Part shown: piece by piece, positions 27,376-35,929 of the stretch
Position numbering within the stretch: position 1 is the stretch's first letter
Layout of the letters: each line of letters opens with the position of its first letter
Notes under the pieces: generated by a model
What the model saw: the letters and a program-made list of their open reading frames with translations, nothing else
The model's database searches: none
Told to the model about the DNA's origin: nothing
Translations under genes and position numbers: made by a program
Origin: Hyphomonas sp.
Lineage (GTDB): Bacteria > Pseudomonadota > Alphaproteobacteria > Caulobacterales > Hyphomonadaceae
Reading direction: 5' to 3'
DNA: 64,000 bases
Assembly (NCBI GenBank): GCA_013791775.1
Contig: VMTE01000010.1
Location: 1-64,000 of the forward strand

Positions 27376-27487
27376 CATCAAACTGTATTTTTTGTTTCGG
27401 CTTTGTCACAAAACATCCATGAAATGCGGTTAGGGCCTCCCCAACAACCGCAGCACAGAAGCGCTGCGCAACGATTTCAGGGGCTGG

Positions 27488-28156
27488 ATGATGCACCGCA
27501 ATTTCGTATTCGCCTGCCTGGTGCTGGCGCTTGTGGCACCCTGTGCGTCAGCAGAAAACCAGGTCTGGACGACGCTCACCCTCAAGAAAAAGCCATCGGC
27601 CGATTCACGGTATGAGTTCGAACTGAACACCGAAATGCGCTACCAGCCAGACGGCGACCTCGACACGATCGAGATCCGTCCCGGCGTGTCATACCGGCTG
27701 GACAGCGGCATGAAGGTCAGCGGCGGATACCTCTTTGGCAGCACCCGCCGCGCCGGACCCGACCGCCGCGAGCATCGCCTCTGGCAGCAGCTGTCCTATG
27801 ACATCGCAGAACTTGGCGGCGGCAAGCTGGGCGGTCGCACCAAAATGGAAGAGCGCTGGCGCGAGGGCGCGGACGGCACAGGCTGGCGGCTGCGCCAACA
27901 GCTGGCATACGATGCACCCATCACCGGCACCAAGCTGAAGCTGAACCTGAGCGACGAAGCGACCATCGGCCTCAACACAACCGGTTGGGGACATTCCGAA
28001 GGTATGCAGGAAAACCGCGCCAAGGCCGTGATCAAATGGAAGACCGGAAATCTGGATTGGGAAGCCGGCTACATGAACCAGTACCGGAACGGCATCAACG
28101 GCGCAGACGACCAGTACAACGATCACATCGTCATCGGACTGTCGGCCGGCTTCTGA
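27488..28156 (+). CDS. DUF2490 outer-membrane protein
   Basis: A 222-residue protein with a signal peptide (MMHRNFVFACLVLALVAPCASA-E). The mature sequence is alternating beta strand with FELNTEMRYQPDGD, a central REHRLWQQLSYDI strand and a C-terminal NDHIVIGLSAGF, matching DUF2490, predicted small outer-membrane barrels. A second ATG directly follows the first. Function is unknown. It converges with a cold-shock gene, with a shared hairpin between them. Confidence 0.78.
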   Translation: MMHRNFVFACLVLALVAPCASAENQVWTTLTLKKKPSADSRYEFELNTEMRYQPDGDLDTIEIRPGVSYRLDSGMKVSGGYLFGSTRRAGPDRREHRLWQQLSYDIAELGGGKLGGRTKMEERWREGADGTGWRLRQQLAYDAPITGTKLKLNLSDEATIGLNTTGWGHSEGMQENRAKAVIKWKTGNLDWEAGYMNQYRNGINGADDQYNDHIVIGLSAGF

Positions 28157-28165
28157 AGGCTTCGC

Positions 28166-28200
28166 AATAAAAAAGCGCGCCCCGCTTCCGGGACGCGCCT
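28166..28200 (-). terminator. Terminator between DUF2490 and cold-shock genes
   Basis: A GC-rich stem (gcgcgccccg with cgggacgcgc, about 28175-28198) is followed on the minus strand by a run of T (aataaaaaa at 28166-28174 on the plus strand). It best serves the minus-strand cold-shock transcript and may also stop plus-strand transcription. Confidence 0.75.
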
Positions 28201-28259
28201 CTTCAGTTTGCCACCGAAGCAGCCGCGCACAAGGCGCGGCGCCGGCTGCGAATCTGGAC

Positions 28260-28469
28260 TTACGCCAGTTCGATCGTGCTCACGGCGATCTTGCCGGAGC
28301 GCTGATCTTTGGCCGTTTCGAAGTTGACCTTCTGGCCTTCGTTGAGGTGCGCGATGCCCGAGCGCTCAAGCGCCGTCACGTGCACGAAGACATCATTGCC
28401 GCCGTTTGCAGGCGCGATGAAGCCGAAGCCCTTTTGGCTGTTGAAGAATTTCACAGTACCGTTCGTCAT
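28260..28469 (-). CDS. CspA-family cold-shock protein
   Basis: A 69-residue single cold-shock domain that binds single-stranded RNA or DNA as a chaperone. RNP1 is KGFGFIAP and RNP2 is DVFVHVTAL. The start MTNGTVKFFNSQ at 28469 is the usual family start; a frame extends five codons further. About 90 bases of less GC-rich sequence precede it and could be a structured leader, as cold-shock mRNAs often have. A terminator follows. Confidence 0.93.
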   Translation of the reverse strand: MTNGTVKFFNSQKGFGFIAPANGGNDVFVHVTALERSGIAHLNEGQKVNFETAKDQRSGKIAVSTIELA

Positions 28470-28676
28470 ATAAGTCAGTCTCATACCAGTTTGTGGGCTG
28501 ACAATGCGTCAGCCCTTGCACATCGAGATTTTGGAGGGTTTGTCTGAAACTGCGCCCTTTTGGGGAGCTGCGCCCGATTGTCCGGCCAATGTCGATTGCG
28601 GGCATATGCGCCCCGGACCGCCAAAGTGCAAGTTATTTATCTGTCAGGATCAGGGCTGTCCCAAATCGGGAACCGC

Positions 28677-29888
28677 TCAGCTGACCCGCTCGAACACGGC
28701 CGCGAGGCCCTGGCCGCCGCCGATACACATCGTCTCGAGGCCGTAGCGGGCCTGGCGGCGGTCCATCTCGCGCAGCAGGGTGGCGAGGATGCGCCCGCCG
28801 GTGGCGCCGACCGGATGGCCGAGCGAGATGCCGGAGCCATGCACGTTGAGGCGCGCAAAATCCTCCCTGGCGAATCCCAACGCCTGGGTGCAGGCGAGCA
28901 CCTGCGCGGCGAAGGCTTCGTTGAGCTCGATCAGGTCGATATCCTTCAGCGTGAGACCGGCCTTCTTCAGCGCCTTCTCCGTGGACGGAACAGGGCCGAT
29001 GCCCATCACCGCCGGGCCGACGCCGCCGGCCGCCCAGGAGACCAGCCGCGCCATCGGCTTCAGGCCGTACTGGTCGGCCAGCTCGCGCGTCATCACGAGA
29101 CAGGCGGAGGCGCCGTCATTCTGGCCGCTGGCATTGCCGGCGGTCACGGTCGCGTCGGGATCCTGCTTCAGCCGGATGGCCCTCAGCTTGCCGAGCACTT
29201 CGACGGTTGAATCCGCACGCGGATGTTCGTCCTTCGTGACGACCGTGTCGCCCTTGCGGCCTGGCACGGTGACCGGGATGATCTCCGCGTCGAACACGCC
29301 GCCGGTCTGCGCAGCCACAGCCTTCGCATGGCTGGCGGCGGCAAACTCGTCCTGCGCGGCGCGGGTAATCTGGTAGTCGCGGCGCAGGTTCTCGGCGGTT
29401 TCGAGCATGCCGCCCGGCACCGGGAAGTTCTTCCCGCCGGCCGTGACGCGGCCGTTCACGAGGCCGTCATTGATGGTCATGTTGCCCTGGCCAAGCCCCC
29501 AGCGCAGGCCGGTGGAATAGAACGGCGCATTGCTCATCGATTCAGCGCCGCCCGCGATCACGCAGTCCATCGCGCCGGTCGCGACCTGCATCGTCGCATT
29601 GATGATGGCCTGCAGACCGGAGCCGCAGCGCCGGTCGATCTGCATGCCGGTGACTTCGACCGGCAAGCCCGCATCGAGGGCCACGACCCGCCCGAGCGCG
29701 GGCGCATCCATCGAGGAATAACACTGCGCGAAGATGACATCTTCGACCTTGTCGCCGGGCAGCTTCGTGCGTTCCATCAGCCCGGCCACAACCGTTGCGC
29801 CCAGCACGTGCGCGTGCACATCGCGGTACACCCCACCAAATCCACCCACCGCTGTCCGGACAGGCTCACAGATCACAACGTCGCGCAT
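28677..29888 (-). CDS. Acetyl-CoA acyltransferase (thiolase)
   Basis: This 403-residue thiolase catalyses thiolytic cleavage of 3-ketoacyl-CoA or the reverse condensation. Nucleophile C88 is in DRRCGSGLQA, H358 is in SLGHPVGATGG, and the acid/base C388 is in MCIGGGQG. Length and motifs fit the PhaA/FadA/PcaF superfamily; chain-length specificity is not decided. The ATG at 29888 gives the canonical start MRDVVICEPVRTAVG. Related acyl-CoA genes (an enoyl-CoA hydratase at 31142) are just upstream, but the ParA-like gene intervenes. Confidence 0.93.
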   Translation of the reverse strand: MRDVVICEPVRTAVGGFGGVYRDVHAHVLGATVVAGLMERTKLPGDKVEDVIFAQCYSSMDAPALGRVVALDAGLPVEVTGMQIDRRCGSGLQAIINATMQVATGAMDCVIAGGAESMSNAPFYSTGLRWGLGQGNMTINDGLVNGRVTAGGKNFPVPGGMLETAENLRRDYQITRAAQDEFAAASHAKAVAAQTGGVFDAEIIPVTVPGRKGDTVVTKDEHPRADSTVEVLGKLRAIRLKQDPDATVTAGNASGQNDGASACLVMTRELADQYGLKPMARLVSWAAGGVGPAVMGIGPVPSTEKALKKAGLTLKDIDLIELNEAFAAQVLACTQALGFAREDFARLNVHGSGISLGHPVGATGGRILATLLREMDRRQARYGLETMCIGGGQGLAAVFERVS

Positions 29889-30057
29889 GGCGGTCTCCCA
29901 GATTTTTCGCTGGCACGGTGATAGGCCGGGCGCGGGGGCAGACGCAACCGGGGGCCGGACCTGCCGTAGCGGCACAGGTGTTAACCCGCCTGCGGTTTGA
30001 CGAATGAAAACGATCCCGACACGCTCATAGAGCACAATGCCGAGCTGCTATTCACGT

Positions 30058-31077
30058 CTAAAGCATACTTGCCATAATCTTCATTTCCTTTGCACGTTCA
30101 TCACGCTGCGCGCGGTCAATCGCTATGCGTTTGTCCCCGACCGTCAACTTTCCAGGAGACATGGCAAAGAATGGCGCTCCTCTGGCAAAAGCTACCACGC
30201 CCGTGCTTTGAAAATCGCGAACTTCCACTATTCCATCATCAACATCGCCAAACGTAAAATATTGAGGATGCGATCTGACGACAGATCTCAAATCGTCGTC
30301 TATAGACGCCAACACGGCCGCATAACCTGACGCAGGTCCCATGTACTGGGTGATGCGGTTCTTAACTATCAAGTGAATCTTCGGCAGCACCAAACCGCCC
30401 TCGACGATCTTGGTCGAGAACATATGCTGTGCATATATCTCTGACGGAAGCTTCAAACCAAATATCAGCGAGAACGCATTCTGAATTGCGCGACGTGACG
30501 AGTCATCTGCCATGACAGGCAAGACCAGTTTGTTACAACTTGCCAATGCCACTTGGGTGTAGATTGAGAAGCTTGGGTTCATATCGATGAAGACCACGTC
30601 GTAATCTTCTTCGATGCCGGCTAAAAAGTCCTTCAGCCAGCTGACGATCTTTATCCAAGTATTGGTGCCGGGAATTTGATTGTTCGCCAAAGTAGACATG
30701 GCGTTTGCCTGCAGCTCAAGCAAAGGGTCGCCCGGCACTAGGTCAATGTTTTTTGGGATCTGTTGGTTGTAACGTGCAGGATTGGCAATGAAGTTGGACG
30801 ACGAGAAATCTCCTGCGTCATAGGGGCGAGGAAGTCTGAGTTGGAAGTATCCACCAACACTACACCTCGGCGTCTGCCCTTGTACGGACAGCAGGTTTTT
30901 ACCGCCGTTACCCTCAAGTCCTCCAAGGAACAATTCCGATAGATTGGCCTGCGGACACACGTCGATTACTAGAACGCGAACGCTCGGGTTGTCGTGCGCG
31001 TACTGACAGATCGATTGGAATGCCAAGCTTGTTTTGCCTGTGCCACCTTTGTTATTCCAAAACCCAATAATGTCCAT
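30058..31077 (-). CDS. Orphan ParA/MinD-like ATPase, probably acquired
   Basis: A 339-residue deviant-Walker ATPase. The P-loop is KGGTGKT at residues 10-16. The switch segment reads VIDVCPQANLSELF, where ParA proteins usually have D-x-D-P-Q, so C40 replaces an acidic residue. DYDVVFIDMNPSF is the Walker B region. The C-terminal third is unlike plasmid ParA and there is no ParB, DNA-binding or toxin partner next to it. Two 60-base lines counted by hand give 50% GC against 70% in a line of the neighbouring hydratase gene, and the codons differ, indicating transfer. Function is unknown. Confidence 0.8.
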   Translation of the reverse strand: MDIIGFWNNKGGTGKTSLAFQSICQYAHDNPSVRVLVIDVCPQANLSELFLGGLEGNGGKNLLSVQGQTPRCSVGGYFQLRLPRPYDAGDFSSSNFIANPARYNQQIPKNIDLVPGDPLLELQANAMSTLANNQIPGTNTWIKIVSWLKDFLAGIEEDYDVVFIDMNPSFSIYTQVALASCNKLVLPVMADDSSRRAIQNAFSLIFGLKLPSEIYAQHMFSTKIVEGGLVLPKIHLIVKNRITQYMGPASGYAAVLASIDDDLRSVVRSHPQYFTFGDVDDGIVEVRDFQSTGVVAFARGAPFFAMSPGKLTVGDKRIAIDRAQRDERAKEMKIMASML

Positions 31078-31106
31078 TTTAAACCTCTTTATGTTTCTTG
31101 GAGACA

Positions 31107-31133
31107 TTTATAGGTCTATTTTGGACATGTCAA
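31107..31133 (-). promoter_or_regulatory. Sigma-70-like promoter of the ParA-like gene
   Basis: On the minus strand TTGACA (31133-31128) and TATAAA (31112-31107) are separated by 15 bases, ending about 30 bases before the ATG at 31077. The -35 box overlaps GACATGTC, an eight-base palindrome. Spacing is shorter than the ideal 17, so this is tentative. Confidence 0.4.
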
Positions 31134-31141
31134 TGGTCGAT

Positions 31142-31924
31142 TCAGCCCTGCTGGTCCCGGCCTCGCGCCGTCACCTGCTTGCGGGCTTCCTCGACCGATT
31201 CCGCCGAGACGGACGATGAGTGTTCGATCGAGCGTTTGACTTCTTCCTTCAAGGCGGCGGCGAAAGTCATGCCGAAGCCGTCATCGATCAGGGCCTTGTA
31301 TGTCTTCAGCAGGTCCGGCTGCGTGCCGGTCATTTCTGCGGCGAGCTTGAGCGCCGCAGGCACGAGGTCTGCCGCCGCGTAGACGCGGTTGACGAGGCCC
31401 CACTGCTCCGCCGTGTGCGCATCGAGGAAGTTGCCGGTGAAAGAGAGTTCCTTGGCGCGGCTGATGCCGATCAGGCGCGAGAGTTTCTGCGACAGGCCCC
31501 AGCCCGGCACGATGCCGACGCGGGCATGGGTGTCGGCGAACTTCGCGTGTTCGGAGGCGAGCAGCACATCGCACATCAGGGCCAGTTCGAAGCCGCCGGT
31601 GATGGCAAAGCCGTTGATCGCGCCGATGATCGGCCAGGGATAGGCGGCCAGCGCGGCGGCCATGTTGATCGCCTTGGAGTCTTCATCCGCGCCGAGGGCG
31701 AAGCCGGTCTGGCCGGCTTCCTTGAGGTCGATGCCGGCGGTGAAGGCGCGCCCTGCCCCGGTCAGCACGACGGCGCGGATGTCTTCGTCTTCCTTCAACT
31801 CGTTGAACACACGCACGATCTCGGCCCGCAGCGCGCGGTTGAGCGCGTTCAGCGCGTCCGGGCGGTTCAGCGTGACGAGGGCAACGGCGCCGTGGCGTTC
31901 GATCAGGACGATGGGTTCAGACAT
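31142..31924 (-). CDS. Enoyl-CoA hydratase/isomerase family protein
   Basis: A 260-residue crotonase-fold enzyme. The first oxyanion loop is AFTAGIDLKE (about 60-70), the second is AITGGFELALMCD (about 108-120), and a glutamate in HARVGIVPGWGLSQ sits where a catalytic residue is expected or altered. It probably hydrates 2-enoyl-CoA in fatty-acid breakdown, but the superfamily is catalytically diverse. The frame is open far upstream into the next gene; the ATG at 31924 after CGGAGG is the start. Confidence 0.88.
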   Translation of the reverse strand: MSEPIVLIERHGAVALVTLNRPDALNALNRALRAEIVRVFNELKEDEDIRAVVLTGAGRAFTAGIDLKEAGQTGFALGADEDSKAINMAAALAAYPWPIIGAINGFAITGGFELALMCDVLLASEHAKFADTHARVGIVPGWGLSQKLSRLIGISRAKELSFTGNFLDAHTAEQWGLVNRVYAAADLVPAALKLAAEMTGTQPDLLKTYKALIDDGFGMTFAAALKEEVKRSIEHSSSVSAESVEEARKQVTARGRDQQG

Positions 31925-31944
31925 GGGGTTTCCTCCGGAATGTA

Positions 31945-32430
31945 TCAGGTGCGTTTCTTCGCAACGAGGCGGTAAAGCGCAATGCCCGCCGCCACCAGTG
32001 CGATCAGGGCTGCGGCCCAGAACAGGTTCATCTTCAGCGGCGTCACCCAGGCCTTCGGCTCCAGCACATAGGCAGCGCCCGACAGCGTGATCGCCTGCAA
32101 CGTGTTCTCGGTGAGATCGACGATCAGCACGGCAAATCCGGGGATCGCCGCGAGCGGGCCCCACTTGCCGAAGAAACGCCAGGCCATGCCGGCAAAGAAG
32201 AGACCGAAGGACAAGGGATAGGCCGTGTCGAGCAGGACCGTGATCCAGAAATGCGCGGTGCGCTGACCGGGGCTCATCGCGTCATACGCCGCCCGCGTAT
32301 CGGCGGGCGCCGAGGTCATGTCCAGGAACTGGCCGCCGACCGCCGGCGCGAGCGCGAGGAAGGCGGCGGTGATTACAACCGTCAGCACAAAGAGCGTCCA
32401 GAGGACCGGCGTGCGGGTAATCAGGTTCAT
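31945..32430 (-). CDS. Four-span membrane protein of unknown function
   Basis: A 161-residue protein with four hydrophobic segments: residues 8-30, 62-82, 90-112 and 130-152. An exported or cytoplasmic loop with TSAPADTRAAYDAMSPGQR follows the first. The ATG at 32430 overlaps the TGA of the CinA-like gene (TGATG), so the two are translationally coupled. A GTG codon just before is in frame. Family not recognised. Confidence 0.65.
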   Translation of the reverse strand: MNLITRTPVLWTLFVLTVVITAAFLALAPAVGGQFLDMTSAPADTRAAYDAMSPGQRTAHFWITVLLDTAYPLSFGLFFAGMAWRFFGKWGPLAAIPGFAVLIVDLTENTLQAITLSGAAYVLEPKAWVTPLKMNLFWAAALIALVAAGIALYRLVAKKRT

Positions 32431-33185
32431 CACTGGATCTCCGGAATTGCGCCCAGGCTGCGGGCGAGGGCTTCGAGGCGGGACTGGACAACGGCGAGCG
32501 CCGCCGGGTCGGTCGAACGGGCAACAAGCGCCACGCCGTGATCGTCAATTGCGCCGTACCAGGGATAGGACCCGATCCCGACGCCCGGCGAGTCCTGCGC
32601 GATCTGCCCGAGGGCTTCGGCCAGATCGCCTTCGCGCAGTCCCTTGCCGCGCACGGTCACCTTGTGCACCACCGCGCCGGACCGGAGACGCGGGCCGATA
32701 TCCTCCAGCATCGCGCGGGCAATCTGCGGGACGCCGGCGAGGGTGAACACGTTTTCCATCTGGAAGCCCGGGGCGCCGGAGACGGGATTGGCCACCAGGC
32801 TCGCCCCATGCGGCACACGGGCCATGCGGCGGCGCGGCGCGGTGAACTCGGTGTTCATGGCGGCGTAGCGGGCGGCCATGTCGCGCAGGGCGTCCGGGTG
32901 TTCCGAAATGCCCACCCCGAAGGCCGCCGCAATGGCGTCTGCCGTGATGTCGTCATGCGTCGGGCCGATGCCGCCGGTGGTAAAGACGTAGGTGTACTTC
33001 GCACGCAGGGCGTTCACCGCCGCGACGATCTCGTCCTGGATGTCCGGCACGGTGCGCGCCTCGAGCACCGGTATTCCCAGCGGCTCGAGGAACTGCGCGA
33101 TCTGCTGGAGATTTATGTCGCGGGTGCGTCCCGAGAGGAGTTCGTCCCCGATCAGCAGGACGGCGGCGGTGGGCTGGTGTGTCAT
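32430..33185 (-). CDS. MoaB/Mog-domain (CinA N-terminal-like) protein
   Basis: A 251-residue molybdopterin-binding-fold protein. The N-terminal domain has LLIGDELLSGRTRDIN and the signature FTTGGIGPTHDDITADAIA (about residues 72-90), shared by MoaB, MogA and the N-terminal half of CinA. CinA enzymes hydrolyse ADP-ribose or NMN-type nucleotides; the C-terminal amidase domain of full CinA is absent here, as in the short alphaproteobacterial form. The start at 33185 is preceded by GAGGGGAGG. Coupled to the downstream membrane protein gene. Confidence 0.85.
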   Translation of the reverse strand: MTHQPTAAVLLIGDELLSGRTRDINLQQIAQFLEPLGIPVLEARTVPDIQDEIVAAVNALRAKYTYVFTTGGIGPTHDDITADAIAAAFGVGISEHPDALRDMAARYAAMNTEFTAPRRRMARVPHGASLVANPVSGAPGFQMENVFTLAGVPQIARAMLEDIGPRLRSGAVVHKVTVRGKGLREGDLAEALGQIAQDSPGVGIGSYPWYGAIDDHGVALVARSTDPAALAVVQSRLEALARSLGAIPEIQ

Positions 33186-33270
33186 GTCCTCCCCTCTGCC
33201 ACGGCACACGGCGGCGAGAAAGGGTCATTGGGGGGTGGAAATTTCACCCTTTCGCTGCGATATTGCAAAG

Positions 33271-34092
33271 ATGACAGACACAGACCTCCTCCTGCCCCTG
33301 CGTACGGGCGAAATCCGCATTCACGACGCCGAAGGCTTCGAAGGCATGCGCCGCGCTGGCCGGCTCGTCGCCGAATGCCTCGATATGCTCGTCACCGAGG
33401 TCAAACCCGGCGCGACGACCGAGTATCTCGACCGGCGCGTCTTCGAGTTCGTGCAAGACCATGGCGCGACCTCGGCCACCATCGGTTACCGGGGCTATCG
33501 CCATGCCTCGTGCATCTCGGTCAACCATGTCATCTGCCACGGCATTCCCGGCCCGAAGGCGCTGAAAGACGGCGACATTGCCAATATCGACGTGACGCTG
33601 ATCCTCGACGGCTGGCACGGCGATCATAGCCGGATGTTCGGCGTCGGCGAGGTCAAGCGCAAGGCCGAGCGGCTGATGGAAGTGACCTATGAAGCCATGA
33701 TGGCCGGCATCGCGCAGGTGAAGCCCGGCAACCGGTTCGGCGATATCGGCGGCGCGATCAGCGAAGTTGCACGCCTCAACCGCTACGCGGTGGTGGATGA
33801 TTTCTGCGGACACGGCCTCGGCCGCCTGTTCCATGACGAGCCGAACGTGGTTCACTCGTCCGCCTACGGAACGGGCCCTGAGCTGAAGCCCGGCATGTTC
33901 TTCACCATCGAGCCGATGCTGAACCTCGGCCGCAAGGACGCTGCCATCCTGCCGGATGGCTGGACCGCCGTGACGCGCGACCGCCAGCTGTCCGCCCAGT
34001 TCGAGCATTCGTGCGGCGTGACCGAAACCGGTGTCGAGATTTTCTCGGCCTCGCCGAAGGGCTGGCATGAGCCCCACAAGGTTCGCCCCTGA
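33271..34092 (+). CDS. map: Methionine aminopeptidase type I
   Basis: This 273-residue enzyme removes N-terminal methionine from new proteins using two divalent metals. Ligands are visible as D107 (IANIDVTLIL), D118 (HGDHSRMF), the histidine in CGHGLGRLFH, glutamate in TIEPML and glutamate in AQFEHS. HGIPG at 90-94 is the substrate histidine motif. The stop TGA overlaps the ATG of the thioredoxin-like lipoprotein gene by one base. Confidence 0.95.
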   Translation: MTDTDLLLPLRTGEIRIHDAEGFEGMRRAGRLVAECLDMLVTEVKPGATTEYLDRRVFEFVQDHGATSATIGYRGYRHASCISVNHVICHGIPGPKALKDGDIANIDVTLILDGWHGDHSRMFGVGEVKRKAERLMEVTYEAMMAGIAQVKPGNRFGDIGGAISEVARLNRYAVVDDFCGHGLGRLFHDEPNVVHSSAYGTGPELKPGMFFTIEPMLNLGRKDAAILPDGWTAVTRDRQLSAQFEHSCGVTETGVEIFSASPKGWHEPHKVRP

Positions 34093-34736
34093 TGCGTCTC
34101 CCGGTCGTTGCGGCCGCGCTTCTCCTGCTCGTCTCAGCCTGTTCGGGGAAAACCGGCGCACCAACTGTGCCGGAGGCCGCCATCGCCGAAGCCGCGCGCG
34201 GCGTGGTGACCTATCCGCTTTCGCTGGACCCTGATTGCCGCGACGGGCGCGCCCGCAGCTATGATCAGTGCTCGGACCAGTTCGCGATCTACTCGGCCGC
34301 GCTGGACAAGGCCCGCGCCGGGAACAAGACGCTGCTCGTCATCATCGGCGCCGAATGGTGCGGCTGGTGCCACACGTTCGACGCCCACCTGAAAGGCGCC
34401 ACCGGCCGATTCGATCACATCACCGCGAAGAAACGCGGCGATGTCAGCGCCGGCGCCCTCGCGCTGGTGCGCTATGTCGCCGACAATTACGTGGTCGTGC
34501 ACATCGAGGACGACTTCGCCCCCGGCGCCGACGAGGTGATCCGCTCGGCCGGCGCGGAGGCCTATTTCCAAGAATATTATCCGACGATCTTCGCCGTCGG
34601 CCCGGACGGAAAATTTGCCGCCAAGCTCGACCACAAGCACGTGAAGATCCAGATCAACGGCATCGGCGCCTATGCCGGCTATGACCGCGCCCGGCTGATC
34701 GAAGAACTCAAACGCCTGCGCAAAGCTGCGACCTAG
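34092..34736 (+). CDS. Thioredoxin-fold lipoprotein with WCGWC motif
   Basis: A 214-residue lipoprotein with signal MRLPVVAAALLLLVSAC, lipidation at C17. A thioredoxin-like domain begins near residue 75, with the redox pair C90 and C93 in GAEWCGWCHTFD. C49 and C60 could form another disulfide. A periplasmic thiol-disulfide or chaperone role is likely. It is translationally coupled to map, which is unusual company for a periplasmic redox protein and probably only shared transcription. Confidence 0.8.
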   Translation: MRLPVVAAALLLLVSACSGKTGAPTVPEAAIAEAARGVVTYPLSLDPDCRDGRARSYDQCSDQFAIYSAALDKARAGNKTLLVIIGAEWCGWCHTFDAHLKGATGRFDHITAKKRGDVSAGALALVRYVADNYVVVHIEDDFAPGADEVIRSAGAEAYFQEYYPTIFAVGPDGKFAAKLDHKHVKIQINGIGAYAGYDRARLIEELKRLRKAAT

Positions 34737-34788
34737 AATTCCAGTCTCACCGGCTTGACGAGTCAAAATGTTCTTGTAATGTTCCCGC

Positions 34789-34896
34789 ATGCTCTACGCG
34801 TCGGTCTACATCCTCGCTTCCAGGCGCAACGGCACACTCTACTCGGGCGTGTCCCGAAACCTCGAAGCGCGCATCTGGCAGCACACGTTCAAATGA
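34789..34896 (+). pseudogene. Truncated GIY-YIG nuclease-like fragment fused to radC start
   Basis: ATG at 34789 opens a 35-codon frame with VYILASRRNGTLYSGVSRNL, the N-terminal signature of the UvrC/YhbQ-type GIY-YIG family (normally about 90-100 residues). The rest of the family, including the KIK/W segment and distal catalytic glutamate, is missing. Translation ends at TGA 34894-34896, overlapping the radC ATG at 34893. It is a remnant, perhaps now acting as a leader peptide coupling translation of radC. Confidence 0.65.
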
Positions 34897-35642
34897 AGCG
34901 CGCCTCCTCTTCCCCCGGCTTCAAGGAAGCGAGCGGTGCGTTCGGGTTCGCAGGCGATGCGACGGACGCCGCGCCGCACTGGAGCGGCCACCGGGAGCGG
35001 CTGCGGACCAAGCTGCTGAACCGCGGCGCCGGGGCGCTCGACGATTACGAAATCCTCGAAGTCCTGCTGATGGCCTTCATCCCCCGCCGGGACGTGAAGC
35101 CCATCGCCAAGGCGCTTCAGGCGAAGTTCAGGACGCTCTCCGCCCTCCTCGCCGCGCCGGCCGAAGAGATGGTGAAGGTGGACGGCGTCGGCGAAACGGT
35201 CGCCGCCTACCTGAAGGCCATCGCCGAGCTCAACTCGCGCGCCGCCCGCGAGGAGATCAAGGCCCGCGAGGCGATCTCCTCCTGGTCGGCGCTGGTCGAA
35301 TATGTCCGCCGCGAAATCCAGCACGAGGCCCGCGAGCAGTTCCGCGTTCTCTTCCTCGACCGCAAGAACCAACTGATCACGGATGAAATCATGGGGCGCG
35401 GCACGGTCGATCACGCGCCGGTCTATCCGCGCGAGATTGCCCGGCGCGCGCTGGAGGTCCAGTGTTCCAGCCTCATCCTCGTGCACAATCACCCCTCCGG
35501 CGACCCGAAGCCCTCGCGCGCCGATATCGACATCACCCGAGAGATCATCGACGTGCTGCAACCCTTCGACATCACCGTGCACGACCACCTGATCGTGGGC
35601 ACCGCCGGCGTCGTCAGCTTCCGCTCATCCGGCCTGATCTGA
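34893..35642 (+). CDS. radC: RadC family JAB-domain protein
   Basis: A 249-residue protein with an N-terminal helix-hairpin-helix region (about 40-115, including VDGVGETVAAYL) and a C-terminal JAB1/MPN metalloprotease-like domain. The zinc motif is H198, H200 and D211 in VHNHPSGDPKPSRAD. The name comes from an old link to DNA repair that has not held up; the true role is unknown. Its start overlaps the end of the truncated GIY-YIG frame, so it may be translated by coupling. Confidence 0.92.
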   Translation: MKRASSSPGFKEASGAFGFAGDATDAAPHWSGHRERLRTKLLNRGAGALDDYEILEVLLMAFIPRRDVKPIAKALQAKFRTLSALLAAPAEEMVKVDGVGETVAAYLKAIAELNSRAAREEIKAREAISSWSALVEYVRREIQHEAREQFRVLFLDRKNQLITDEIMGRGTVDHAPVYPREIARRALEVQCSSLILVHNHPSGDPKPSRADIDITREIIDVLQPFDITVHDHLIVGTAGVVSFRSSGLI

Positions 35643-35740
35643 AACGGCCTCGGCGTTCACGGCCGGCGCGCCGCTTGCGTTCCGGATTGAAACTGTGTCC
35701 AGGTCTGAAAACAGAATGCCGCCCTCCGGCCGGCCAGGGA

Positions 35741-35800
35741 CGCATTGAAGCGGGTGGTCGAGGCAGGCGTCTCCGTCCCGCCCGTGCCGGTTTCAATGCG
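35741..35800. repeat. Dyad in the 287-base gap before an MFS gene
   Basis: CGCATTGAA at 35741-35749 has its exact reverse complement at 35792-35800, with further partial pairing inward. The rest of this gap (35643-35929) shows no gene, tRNA or clear operator. It could be the leader of the MFS gene at 35930. Confidence 0.35.
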
Positions 35801-35929
35801 CGCCACGCGCGAATTTTCCCATCGGCCTGCCTGACCTGACGATAAGGCTTGCAGGGCGGCGCAGCCACGTTACCGTCGCGCATCATCGAGCGCGCCGCCA
35901 GAAGCGCGTTTTCCCTGGGAGGCGACACA

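Noticed and set aside
30058-31077. Plasmid partition system
   Set aside because: No parB, no centromere-like repeats and no replication gene accompany the ParA-like gene.
35643-35929. Possible small RNA or riboswitch in the gap before the MFS pair
   Set aside because: Only a weak nine-base dyad is visible; no known riboswitch core or terminator pattern was found.
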